Source: Pseudomonadota bacterium
Lineage (GTDB): Bacteria; Pseudomonadota; Alphaproteobacteria; Rhizobiales; Pleomorphomonadaceae
Length of the DNA: 64,000 bases
Reading direction: 5' to 3'
Assembly (NCBI GenBank): GCA_023436885.1
Contig: JAEZHI010000034.1
Location: 1-64,000 of the forward strand
In this document: positions 35,501 through 43,980 of the stretch, piece by piece
How positions within the stretch are numbered: the stretch's first letter is position 1
Layout: each line of letters opens with the position of its first letter
The notes under the pieces: generated by a model
Database searches by the model: none
What the model was told of the DNA's origin: nothing
The model's input: the letters and a program-made list of their open reading frames with translations, nothing else
Program-made: the position numbers and the translations under genes

Positions 35501-38500
35501 GGCCAGTGTTGTGCCAGCCTCCAAGCCTCCGCCAAAGACATTGACCAAGGCCAGATCGAACCGGGAGGTGACCGCCGAGAGCTGGAGGGTCGACAGGTCG
35601 AGCACATTCGTCTTGCGCCCCGCCAGTTGCTGAGGAGCATGGCTCAGCTCGATCTCGTCACGCCCAGCGATCGTAAGGTCGATGGCGCCAGACCTCAGAA
35701 GGGGCGCGAGCGTGCGCAGCAGCAACGCGCTGGATCGTACCGAGACGATCAGGGAAAGCGGGCGGGCGTTGGCGTGGGCAATCGTCGCGTTGACAATTTC
35801 TGTGACCGAACGGACCACGTTCTGGAAAAGCAGGCTCTCGGCTTCAAACTGCTTAAGAACGACGCTGCGATGTTCGATCGGTCGGCCAGTCGTCAGGAAG
35901 TCCGCGATCCGAGACGCAGTGAGAGCGGCAAGCATCAAATCAGCGGTCGCCTGCGGACAAGCTTCAGCAAACGTTCCGAGAATTAGCCCAGGGGCGGGCA
36001 ACCCGGAATCAGCGACGAGCTGAATGCCACCTTCCTCCTCACTTGCCAGTCCGCCGGCGATCAGTTCCTCGCAAAGCAGGGTGACATAGAACCTGGCTTG
36101 GTCCGAAATCCTGCCGGCAGCGATCTCACTGTCGAGATCAAGGAATCCATCCTTGGAAAGCGTATAAAGCGCCTCATGAGCCACCGCGCGCATGTGGGCT
36201 CGTAGCAACAGGACGTTACGTTCATCCGCATTCTGCCGAGCAGGCACGTGCCGGACAATTTCTTCGATATCAAGGCTGCCCCCAAGCTGTGGATGGAGTT
36301 GCCGATAAAGGAAAATACTGGAAGGTTCATCGCGCTTCAGGACGACGCTGTGTAAGAAAGCGTGGTCGAGATCTGCTACCACATTACCCGCGGCATCTTG
36401 GAAGGTTGCTGAAACGGTGACCGAATGGGACGTCTCCCGCACCAGCGACAGGGTAGCCGCGACGATCGGGGCGCCGTCCGAGAAGACGCGCAATCGCCGG
36501 AAGCGGGTGGGAAGGTAGGTACGGGTGATGCCATCTTCCGACTTGAGCGTGTCGAAAAGCGAATGGAAGCAGGCATCGAGGCTTTGCGGCGATATGACCG
36601 GCTGGAAGAAATAGGCGGCGGTGCCTTCTGGAGGCTCGGCGAGCGTTATGGACATGACCTTGTCGTCACGCTCGATTGCCTTGACGAGACGGAAGGCAGG
36701 ACCGTAGTCGATACCGGTCTCGCTGGCTCGCGCGTAGATTCGAGCGCTATCGGCGGTGAACTTGACTTCCGGCAAGACGGCCGGGCTCATCGGCGTGTTC
36801 TGCACGCGAGCCAGACGTGCCCTTGCGTGCAATGTCCATTCGTCGGAACTAAAGCGTCGGCGGCTGTGTATCTCCACCATGCGCGTTGCCGGCGAATGAC
36901 GGACGCTCACCTCGCGCATCGTCTCCTTCGGTAGAGATAGCGCTTGAAGAATATCGAAATCCTCAATGCCGACGGGACCTTGCGGCTCTAGCTCTCGGGC
37001 GACTGCCAGAATCATTTCGGCTAGCGTCGCTCCAGGAACGACGATTTCTCCGCCGACAACGTGATCGGCCAGATAGGGCACCAGAGAGACGTCGACCAGA
37101 TTTCGCCACTCATGCGAGCCTTCGGTCAGGCGGGCCCCGATCAGCGGGTGCCGACGTTTTGAGCCGAAAACATCGAGACCTTCCGAGGTACGCGGAGATT
37201 GAAAAGTGCGCCGTTGCCAGGGATAGAGTGGCAAGTCGAGCGAGCGGTCGACGAAGGGATGGATATTAGCCGAGCCGTGGCGCTTGGTTGCGCCGTTCGC
37301 CAGTGCATCCGCCATGATGGCGGCAACCGGGTCAGGCTGCTCCTGCTCTGTTGTCCAGTCACGCTGGGTAAGGCTGGCAATGATGCGCGCAGGCGAGCCG
37401 GCCTGGGCCAATGTCTGTGCGATGGCCGACTGCAGCAGAGGGCGGGGAGATATCTCAACGAAGAGAGTTGCACCGGCGCCCCCGACCGCTTCCAGCGCTT
37501 GCCGAAACCGTACCTGTTGACGAAAGTTCTGCCACCAATAGTCGGCATTCAAAGATCGTTCGTACAACTCTCCCGTAACGGTCGACACGAACGGGACACG
37601 CGGTGCCGAAGCCCTCAGATCGCCGATGCCAGCACGAAAACTGTCCTCCAGGCCATCAAGGAAATGCGAGTGGAATGGATATTCGAGGTCCATCAGACGG
37701 CCAGCGACGCGCTTCTTGCGCGCGAAGGCAACAAGCTTGGGGACAGCGTCGGCACTTCCGGTAACGGTCACCGAGGAAGGTCCATTATCTGCGGCGATTT
37801 CGATCTGCCCGTCACCAAAGGCCTTGAGGAGCCCCTGCACGTCGGTCTCATTGGCCGAGAATACGGCCATACGGCCGGCCCCGCGCACCGCTTCCTGGCA
37901 GGCGGCTCGTGCATGGATGATCTTGACCGCCTGTTCGCGACTGATGGCTCCCGCCACCTCCGCCGCCGCGATCTCACCGAGGCTGTGGCCGAGCACGAAG
38001 TCCGGAACGAGTCCGATATCTATCAGTGCCGAAGCGAGGGCGGATTGAACCACGTAGATCAGTGGCTGAACAAAGCTGGCGACAGCAAACTTCGTCTCTA
38101 TGTCATCGGCAAACAGGTTTTCGCGCAACGTCGCTTCGCCGTCGTCGGCCTCTTGCGAGAACAACCGGTCGATCGCGTCGAAAACGGCGCGGAACTCAGC
38201 GTTACTGGCGTAAGCCGCGCGCCCCATTCCGATCCATTGAGCCCCGTTTCCGGAAAAGACGAAGCAGACCTTGGCATCACCACTCGCCGCCTGTCCAGAA
38301 ATGAACTCGCGAGTGGTGCCATCGAGTGGAAAGGCGAGAACCGAGCGGAACGGCATCAACTCGCGGCCCGCATCTACCGCCGCAGCAAGTCGTTGCACAC
38401 TATCGCCGCGCTCAAGCCTCTGCTCGTAGGCGGAGACGAGTTCGGCCAACGATTCCTTCGTCGCCGCCGATAGAACCAAATAGCCCTGCTCGGGGAGGTT

Positions 38501-39811
38501 CACGTCGGCCGTGTCGGGCGAAAGCTGGTCCGCCGCCCGAAGAACCACGTGCGCATTGCTGCCGCCGAAGCCAAACGATGAGACGCCGCACACAAGTTCG
38601 CTACCGTCGTCGAGTTTCGTAGGTCCTTTCGCCGGCGCAAGACCCAGCTCGTCGAAGTCGATCGCCGAATTGAGTTCGTCGACATGCAGCGTTCTGGGGA
38701 GAACACGGCTCTCCAGGGCGTGAATGGCCTTTATGACACCGGCAAGCCCCGATGCCGGTTCGAGATGCCCCAGATTGGACTTGACCGATCCGATCGGAAG
38801 CCCCCGCCCTCGCTGCCGACCAAGCGCTTGGCCGATCGCAGTCGCCTCGACGGCATCACCGACCTGGGTGCCCGTGCCATGAGCTTCCACAAATGCCAGT
38901 CGATCAGGATGCAAGCCCAACCCGGAATAAATGTCCGACAGCAAGCGGGCTTGCCCTTGCAGGCTCGGCAGAGCGATGCCGGACGTACGGCCGTCGTTAT
39001 TGGTACCGGCCGCGAGAACGAATGCCCGCACCGAGCCTGGAACAGTGGCGCCCTTCCGCCTCAGGACCAGCGCCAGCGCCCCCTCGGATCGCACGTAACC
39101 GTCGGCCTTGTTGGAAAATGGCCGACAAAAACCTGTTGGCGAGAGCATCGACGCGCGCGAGAACCCGACGAAGGAGAGCGGATTCAGCAACATATTGACG
39201 CCGGCGACCACAGCAGTCTCAACCCGTCCAGCGTTAAGGTCGGATATGGCCTGAACCAACGCAACCATGGAAGAGGAACAAGCCGTGTCGACCGTATAGC
39301 TCGGTCCTGTCCAATTGTAGTTGTGTGACAGACGATTGGAGACGATCGACAACGTGTTGCCGGTCATGAAGTAGCGGTCAATTGATGCGGGGTCAGACGC
39401 CAGAATCGCCCCATGGTCGAGGCTTGAGGCGCCTACGTAAACGCCCACATCAGAGCCTGAAAGCGCGTCCCGCCTGAGATTGGCGTCAAGCAAGGCCTCG
39501 TAGACGACTTCCAGCAGAAGGCGTTGCTGCGGATCTATCTCGGCCGCTTCACGAGGGGAAATGCCGAACATCGTCGCATCGAAGTCGAACGGGGAATCTA
39601 GGTAGCCGCCAGCAAAGGTATACGAGAATCCCAGTGCCGAACGGTCGGAATGCAGGAAGCGCTCCACACTCCAACGTCCGGTCGGCAAGGGCTGAACGGA
39701 GCAACGCCCCTCATCAAGTAGGCGCCGAAACCCTATAATGTCTGGGGCACCGGGAAGCCGGCATCCCATCCCAACGATGGCGATATCGCCATCCTCCACA
39801 AAAACTTCCAA
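32519..39811 (-). CDS. rkpA: RkpA-like multidomain fatty-acid/polyketide synthase
   Basis: A 2430-residue type I synthase with domains in this order. A ketosynthase spans about 8-425 (Cys178 in DTACSSS, His311 in EAHGTGT, His349 in SNLGH). An acyltransferase spans about 515-820 (Ser610 in GHSLGE; FHSH suggests malonyl). A dehydratase spans about 885-1150 (His917 in ADHVVGGEIVVP). A methyltransferase-like region at about 1200-1560 lacks the SAM glycine motif. An enoylreductase (HGAAGGVGLAALQIA), a ketoreductase (VGGTGGFGFATAEWLA; SAYAAANGYLN) and an ACP (ELGLDSLMALELR) complete the set. No thioesterase is present. This is the layout of animal FAS and of the large rhizobial RkpA, which makes the special fatty acid for K-antigen. 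A TTG at 39811 has GGGGA upstream; a GTG four codons later is an alternative. Confidence 0.9.
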   Translation of the reverse strand: MEVFVEDGDIAIVGMGCRLPGAPDIIGFRRLLDEGRCSVQPLPTGRWSVERFLHSDRSALGFSYTFAGGYLDSPFDFDATMFGISPREAAEIDPQQRLLLEVVYEALLDANLRRDALSGSDVGVYVGASSLDHGAILASDPASIDRYFMTGNTLSIVSNRLSHNYNWTGPSYTVDTACSSSMVALVQAISDLNAGRVETAVVAGVNMLLNPLSFVGFSRASMLSPTGFCRPFSNKADGYVRSEGALALVLRRKGATVPGSVRAFVLAAGTNNDGRTSGIALPSLQGQARLLSDIYSGLGLHPDRLAFVEAHGTGTQVGDAVEATAIGQALGRQRGRGLPIGSVKSNLGHLEPASGLAGVIKAIHALESRVLPRTLHVDELNSAIDFDELGLAPAKGPTKLDDGSELVCGVSSFGFGGSNAHVVLRAADQLSPDTADVNLPEQGYLVLSAATKESLAELVSAYEQRLERGDSVQRLAAAVDAGRELMPFRSVLAFPLDGTTREFISGQAASGDAKVCFVFSGNGAQWIGMGRAAYASNAEFRAVFDAIDRLFSQEADDGEATLRENLFADDIETKFAVASFVQPLIYVVQSALASALIDIGLVPDFVLGHSLGEIAAAEVAGAISREQAVKIIHARAACQEAVRGAGRMAVFSANETDVQGLLKAFGDGQIEIAADNGPSSVTVTGSADAVPKLVAFARKKRVAGRLMDLEYPFHSHFLDGLEDSFRAGIGDLRASAPRVPFVSTVTGELYERSLNADYWWQNFRQQVRFRQALEAVGGAGATLFVEISPRPLLQSAIAQTLAQAGSPARIIASLTQRDWTTEQEQPDPVAAIMADALANGATKRHGSANIHPFVDRSLDLPLYPWQRRTFQSPRTSEGLDVFGSKRRHPLIGARLTEGSHEWRNLVDVSLVPYLADHVVGGEIVVPGATLAEMILAVARELEPQGPVGIEDFDILQALSLPKETMREVSVRHSPATRMVEIHSRRRFSSDEWTLHARARLARVQNTPMSPAVLPEVKFTADSARIYARASETGIDYGPAFRLVKAIERDDKVMSITLAEPPEGTAAYFFQPVISPQSLDACFHSLFDTLKSEDGITRTYLPTRFRRLRVFSDGAPIVAATLSLVRETSHSVTVSATFQDAAGNVVADLDHAFLHSVVLKRDEPSSIFLYRQLHPQLGGSLDIEEIVRHVPARQNADERNVLLLRAHMRAVAHEALYTLSKDGFLDLDSEIAAGRISDQARFYVTLLCEELIAGGLASEEEGGIQLVADSGLPAPGLILGTFAEACPQATADLMLAALTASRIADFLTTGRPIEHRSVVLKQFEAESLLFQNVVRSVTEIVNATIAHANARPLSLIVSVRSSALLLRTLAPLLRSGAIDLTIAGRDEIELSHAPQQLAGRKTNVLDLSTLQLSAVTSRFDLALVNVFGGGLEAGTTLASLSPLVSKSGLLALCRPAPDPLFDFYLGSAEDWFASSAGMPVGQVDQLAMVPELLEAAGFEPVAERPDATDDTPVILVRPLEDSTSDIAVGRSGVVFSESAETDALRLQLERALPDSSGSESDACENLLFLFDREQGAPLQAISGGLLRVIQELKRPDCRQRLWLVVRDAFQPPVEPFAEAIWSSALALMNEYPERDIRLVDLSSELTVQDAAAHLIDILAKPGAEHEIQVGPKGRSVVRVLASTDLPGTPQADALILSDPRNTSIAGMHWVSASRRAPEADEIEVEVIGAGLNFRDLMLGTGLLDEDVLEGGATDGSLGFECSGRVVRTGKAVTGLQPGDLVFGVAPNTFASHTTAPASGFHLIPDGIDVLAAAGLPVAYLTAWYALIEQARLKPGETVLIHGAAGGVGLAALQIARAIGARAIGTVSTADKDALARLFGAEAVFDSRSLSFAENIHKQYGGVDVVLNSLFGEAMAASLQTLKPFGRFVELGKRDYVANTEIGLRPFRRNLSYYGVDVDQLFAHAPGVLAEGLSHLAEGLSTGRYGPLPCRVFAADDISAAFRLMQSAGHVGKIIVAGPKVGQAPDEPEGTETNVYRPGDGVQMIVGGTGGFGFATAEWLARLGARKIVVASRRGVLSDDCLEKADALRAGGVELNVRTLDVSDRQATDLFVKSVASEIGPITGVFHTAMVLDDGFASGLDVSRIEKVLAPKVLGAQNLDLATRNQPVETFVLFSSVSALFGNPGQSAYAAANGYLNGLARARRAQGLPALSIGWGNIADVGELARNTATARLLESMIGGTGLKAAEALEGLGKLLSSVNTLADPVIYYTRRFGGGGMMSLPTLNTPAFGALRETSRTSARVADVDVRKVVAEKSDEDAQRFLLELIVDEVTKILRQHPSEIDVTRPLDELGLDSLMALELRMSVENRVGVELPLVAITSVRNLHELSLRMLKDMREGTADETPTDRVELSLYHAHGGEAASLPDSVAPTMG

Positions 39812-40124
39812 CAGCTTCCCCCAAACTTCTGCGTAAGCAATAGAGACGGCATCATTGACTTACCAATCAACGATGCGCCCCCAAGTTCGGCCTTCATTCG
39901 ATATCAACTGGCCCTATTGCAGTGCCAAAGCGCCCTCCCGAGCGCCAGACTCGAATGGAGACCGAGAAAACACCCGGCAAACACAGCTTTTTCCGCCCAT
40001 AAATTCAACGCCTAGCTAGAGTAAGCGTATATATGTTTATTTGCATCGCAGCAGTGATTACTGCCGATAATGCCAGAAAAGATGATGTGCAGCACATATC
40101 AATTCGCGGCATACCTTTTTAAGT
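39812..40124. other. Intergenic region upstream of rkpA
   Basis: 313 AT-rich bases between two leftward genes, presumably holding the rkpA promoter. A 13-base perfect palindrome, ATGTGC-A-GCACAT, lies at 40085-40097. I see no gene and no confident -35/-10 pair. Confidence 0.5.
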
Positions 40125-41153
40125 TCATGTAACTCTGCACAACGATTGACGTTTTCCGGTCAGAAAAGCCTCAGCGTTCATGAACGCTTCGATGCATTCG
40201 AGATGATATTGCGCCGATACCGCATACGCGGGTAGATCGCAGGCGCCATTTTCCAACAAGCCATCCACCACAGTTCCCGTGAGCTGGCTTTGATAGACGA
40301 TTGGAAAATCCGTCGTGTCGATGGCATCGCCATCCGCTATCGACATTTTCTGGGCCGCTTCGTCTATCTTGAACACTCGTCCGCCGACCTCGATGTGGAT
40401 GAAATCCTCGGCCTCGTCGCTCGGAACGGCGCTCATTGAAAAAACATCACCCCGGCTGGACCCGCCCGTCAGGGTGCCTTCGAACTCCACCATGCCGTGA
40501 TGACGGCTGCCCTTTTGCGAAGGAAGAAGGCGGTCTCCGCCGAATTCGAACGACACTGAGTCTCGGGATATGAAGCCGAGCAAGTCAATCATGTGGATCG
40601 CGTTGGTCGCCAAGCCATTCCGCGAGGATATGCCAACGTCGAGTCGAACAGGCGAGTTGGCGGGAATCCGATCGAGCAATCGTCGATATGCCGGCCAGCA
40701 GCGTCGAGGCGTGTTGACATAAGCGGTGATCCCTCGATCAGCAAGCAGCGCCTGGATTTGCGGATAGTCTTCCGGTCGAGGGAAAAGGAACTTCTCTAGA
40801 ATGAGAAAGCGCACAGCTGCCCGTTTCACGAGGATTTCTATGATCTCCCGGCGCGGCATGGAGCCTGTCGCAACGATGGCCACATCCAGGCCATCGGGTA
40901 GGCCATCTATGGTGTCGAGCCAATGGCAAGTCATATTCTTTTTGCCGGTGCGGAGAAGGGCCTCGTTCAGGCGATCTCGTGACAACCCTGCGGCAACTGG
41001 ATCCTTTTCCACAACGTAGACTTCAATCGGCGAGGCTCCGCCAGCCAATCCCTGCAAGTGTCGCGACCCGATATTGCCGGCCCCGATCAGGGCTATCGTC
41101 GAAGGATCGGAGGTGGCATGATCGCCCCGCCTTATCTTGCTCTCCCCGATCAT
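40125..41153 (-). CDS. Gfo/Idh/MocA-type oxidoreductase (capsule cluster, second of pair)
   Basis: A 342-residue NAD(P)-binding protein. The Rossmann motif is IALIGAGNIGSRHLQGL near residue 20, and LILEKFLFPRPEDY stands in the place of the usual Glu-Lys-Pro (here Glu-Lys-Phe). NAIHMIDLLGF supplies the substrate-domain His. It overlaps the upstream dehydrogenase gene by 4 bases (ATGA), so the two are coupled. It may oxidise a nucleotide sugar or reduce a keto-sugar for the capsule, but its substrate is unknown. Confidence 0.75.
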   Translation of the reverse strand: MIGESKIRRGDHATSDPSTIALIGAGNIGSRHLQGLAGGASPIEVYVVEKDPVAAGLSRDRLNEALLRTGKKNMTCHWLDTIDGLPDGLDVAIVATGSMPRREIIEILVKRAAVRFLILEKFLFPRPEDYPQIQALLADRGITAYVNTPRRCWPAYRRLLDRIPANSPVRLDVGISSRNGLATNAIHMIDLLGFISRDSVSFEFGGDRLLPSQKGSRHHGMVEFEGTLTGGSSRGDVFSMSAVPSDEAEDFIHIEVGGRVFKIDEAAQKMSIADGDAIDTTDFPIVYQSQLTGTVVDGLLENGACDLPAYAVSAQYHLECIEAFMNAEAFLTGKRQSLCRVT

Positions 41154-42118
41154 AACCCGCCCCCCTGGAAAATCGTCTTCGAAAATAACGCCAGTTGCGT
41201 CGCCTGCCCTGCGAGTGACAAGAGCCGATGCCGATCCGCCCCCGTAACGAACGCCTGCACTTGGCGAAAATATCCCGGCTTGAAGCGCTCGTCGGAATCG
41301 TCGGCGAGAGCCATGGGCTCCATAGCGAAGCTGTTGCGGTGCTGAACGCTCAACTGCTCCACGGGGCGCAGGACCAGCTTCCGCTTACGCGTGTTGATTT
41401 CAATTCCCCACCGTCCCGGTGCATCCCAGTCCGCCGTATAGGTAAAGGGGACCTTGTTTATCGTCTCGCCGACACCCGCGTAACGGGCGGCATCGGGATG
41501 GATGTCAAGACTGCCCGCTTTGATGCAGGACATTCTAGCGGGCGTACCTGCGAGGAAAAAAGCCGTGTCGATCACGTGAGTCGAATTGGCATATTCCCAC
41601 TTTTCGAGCAGAACGGCGTCGATCCCGCCAAGGCGAAGCCGATCCGACAGCTCGGTAAAATCGAAACTGAACGAGGTCACGCCACCATCCTCGGCGATGG
41701 CTCGCTCGGCCGCCATGACCGATGCATAAAACCGGCGATTGTAGGCGACGAAGCAATGCTTTTCCGCTTTCTCGGCCCCGACACGCTCAACGAGCGTGCA
41801 AACCTCTTTCGCATCCATACCGGCCGGCTTCTCGACCAGGACGTTTTCAACACCATGGGAGAGCAGCAGCTCGGCTGCCTTGCTCAAGCCGGACACTGGA
41901 AGTGCGACGATCGCATGGCTGTAGCCCGCGCCACCACCGGAGTGGCAAAGCTGCTCAAGTCCGCCGGCATAACATTGGACGGCGTGCTTCTCGCCGAAGC
42001 GACGCGCCGAGTCAGCCGAAACACAGCAGGCATCGAATTGAACGGAAAGACAGCGCAGGACATCCGCATATACGGATGCAATTTCCCCAGCTCCCACCAG
42101 CAACACGCGTTCAGTCAC
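41150..42118 (-). CDS. Gfo/Idh/MocA-type oxidoreductase (capsule cluster, first of pair)
   Basis: A 322-residue NAD(P)-dependent dehydrogenase with VLLVGAGEIASVYADVL at the N-terminus and the conserved VLVEKPAGMDAKE. NSTHVIDTAFFLAG is the substrate-domain helix. I prefer the GTG complementary to 42116-42118, since AGG lies 9 bases upstream; a TTG three codons earlier is open but has no room for a ribosome site. It is 45 bases after the kpsE-like gene in the same direction and likely makes a capsule-specific sugar. Confidence 0.75.
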   Translation of the reverse strand: MTERVLLVGAGEIASVYADVLRCLSVQFDACCVSADSARRFGEKHAVQCYAGGLEQLCHSGGGAGYSHAIVALPVSGLSKAAELLLSHGVENVLVEKPAGMDAKEVCTLVERVGAEKAEKHCFVAYNRRFYASVMAAERAIAEDGGVTSFSFDFTELSDRLRLGGIDAVLLEKWEYANSTHVIDTAFFLAGTPARMSCIKAGSLDIHPDAARYAGVGETINKVPFTYTADWDAPGRWGIEINTRKRKLVLRPVEQLSVQHRNSFAMEPMALADDSDERFKPGYFRQVQAFVTGADRHRLLSLAGQATQLALFSKTIFQGGGL

Positions 42119-42163
42119 AAGTAACAACCTTTCTGCCCATCGTCGGCAAATCCCAAACCGGTC

Positions 42164-43375
42164 CTATCTCCCGCGACTCTCCAAAATGACCGACGCAAGC
42201 AGCGACAGGAAGCCATAGGCGACCAAACTGAGACAGAAGACGATCAAAGTAGTGATCAGCGGGCGAGGAAAATCCGGGGTATCGGCCAAGGTCGGTTCAA
42301 CGATGGTGAGAACGTATTTCTGCTTGAATCCGGCAGTGGCGCGAACCCCCTGCAGCGCAGCCAGACTTCCCTCATAGCTCTTTGCCTTGAATTCCTCCTG
42401 CATCTTCAGGGCCTGATAGTCGGCAATTCTGTTGACGACCGAACCTTTTTCCTGCTGGGAGGACAACTTGCTCCGCTCAGCCTCAATCTGGGCGGATAAG
42501 GCGTCGAGCTTGTTCTTCAAGAACTGCTTCTGAGGGCTGTCCTTGGTGGCCGAGCTCACTTGATCAAACGTGGCTTTCGTCTCAAGATATTTCATCTGCA
42601 GAGACGAGATCAAACCACCCATAAGCTTGGCATTATCCTCCGGATCGATGTCGGAATTTTCCTTGCGCCATCGGTCCATTGCCGAATTGGCGTCCAGCAG
42701 TTGCTGCTCCGCCCGGGCCAGTTCCTCCTCAGCGAACTGAACACTGCCGCGAAGCGCGCGGCGGTTCATTTCGTTGCTGAACTGCTCGGTCATCGTCCGC
42801 AATTGACGGGTAATCAGCAGCGCGTCATCGGGGGTTTGGGCGAATACCTCGATCGAAACGATGCCTTCGGTCATGTTATACCGTGGCTTGACCATCGAAC
42901 GATAGAATGCGAGCTGCTCTCCGCGCGTTGGTTTTTCACGGATTTTATACAGGAGATCGTAGCCGCTATGGTGATAGCGGTTAAAAAAGCCCACTTGGCT
43001 GTCGAGCTCCTGAAGCGCGTTATACGAGTTCAAATAGTCCCGGACGGCAAAGCCATCCAGAAGAGAGGAACTTCCACCACCGGAAAGACCTGCCGGGATG
43101 ATTTTGGCCATGGCGGACGCTCCTCCCGCCTCGGCAGCGCCTCCGACAAAAAAGCGCGCCTCGGACGTATAGAGAGGCGCGGCAAGGAAGGAACAGTAGA
43201 CAAAGGTGAGAACGGTGGGCAGAACCACCGCCACGAACGCAATGGCACGCTGCACATTGCGCCGCAACCTGTCGGCCGCAGGACGCGAATATTTGGGAAG
43301 TGCGGTAACTTCAGGGAGAGCTGACCTTGCCACCTCGCGTGACGTGGAAACCAGCCTTATCGATCCACGTAGCAT
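42164..43375 (-). CDS. kpsE: KpsE/CtrB/BexC-like capsule export inner-membrane protein
   Basis: A 403-residue polysaccharide co-polymerase of the kind that links the ABC exporter to the outer-membrane channel. A membrane helix near residues 43-60 (AIAFVAVVLPTVLTFVYCSF) is followed by the family signature PLYTSEARFFV. The middle 200 residues are coiled-coil rich (FAEEELARAEQQLLDANSAMDRW). The end has PDFPRPLITTLI and a second helix. The frame is open to a TTG at 43408. A TTG at 43384 has AGGGG at good spacing, and the ATG at 43375 is a conservative choice. Confidence 0.88.
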   Translation of the reverse strand: MLRGSIRLVSTSREVARSALPEVTALPKYSRPAADRLRRNVQRAIAFVAVVLPTVLTFVYCSFLAAPLYTSEARFFVGGAAEAGGASAMAKIIPAGLSGGGSSSLLDGFAVRDYLNSYNALQELDSQVGFFNRYHHSGYDLLYKIREKPTRGEQLAFYRSMVKPRYNMTEGIVSIEVFAQTPDDALLITRQLRTMTEQFSNEMNRRALRGSVQFAEEELARAEQQLLDANSAMDRWRKENSDIDPEDNAKLMGGLISSLQMKYLETKATFDQVSSATKDSPQKQFLKNKLDALSAQIEAERSKLSSQQEKGSVVNRIADYQALKMQEEFKAKSYEGSLAALQGVRATAGFKQKYVLTIVEPTLADTPDFPRPLITTLIVFCLSLVAYGFLSLLASVILESRGR

Positions 43376-43408
43376 CTTCGGCAATCTCACCGCCCCTTCT
43401 GCAACCAA

Positions 43409-43980
43409 TCATTCCGCCCAAGCACGCATAACGCCTACCAGACAAGCGAGCACGACACGTGACATTCGTCGGCGTCATCTGCTCGAAGAGACTTTCGACA
43501 ACTTTCCTTTCGCAGATCAACACGAACCATCATAAATTCACATAAACGAGCCATCAGCAAGTCAGCAACAATAATCGCCATCGCACCCACCGGTATTCGA
43601 ACCCTACAAAGCACACCCCTCCCATAGCGCCCTTCGAATATTTTCCCCACAGTTGACATCTGAATAGTATACGCCTATTGTAAACCAATGTAAACTTAGA
43701 GCGTAGCAGAAAGATAAAAGATAACCGCCTAAAGACTACTTGCACCGCAAAAAGCCAACCTCCCGTTAAGCGGAAGATCGAGCGTTAGCATAACCTCGAA
43801 AAGGGAAGCTCATTTGCTACGGCGAGTCAGGGGGAGGCGGCTGGTAAGCCCGGTTTTAGATTTCATATCCTGGTTGCGTCTTCGGCTGTACAGCGCGTTC
43901 CGCTTGTAAAGAGTGGCGTCGGCTCGGTTGATTGCATTTTTCCAGGAGGTTTGAGAGGCGTTATTGTTCGTGGAGGATGA
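43409..43980. other. Divergent promoter region between kpsE and neuB operons
   Basis: About 570 bases with no credible gene. The middle is AT-rich and holds a good promoter for the rightward operon (listed separately). A direct repeat TGTAAAC at 43679-43685 and 43689-43695 (10-base period) overlaps and follows its -10 box. The rest is featureless to me. Confidence 0.55.
43653..43681 (+). promoter_or_regulatory. Sigma-70-like promoter for the nonulosonate operon
   Basis: TTGACA at 43653-43658, a 17-base spacer and TATTGT at 43676-43681. This is a perfect -35 box with a 4-of-6 -10 box in an AT-rich stretch, about 300 bases upstream of neuB. The long leader would allow extra regulation. Confidence 0.55.

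Noticed and set aside
37199..38473. A 424-codon frame on the plus strand
   Set aside because: Antisense to the ketosynthase/acyltransferase part of rkpA; no recognisable domain.
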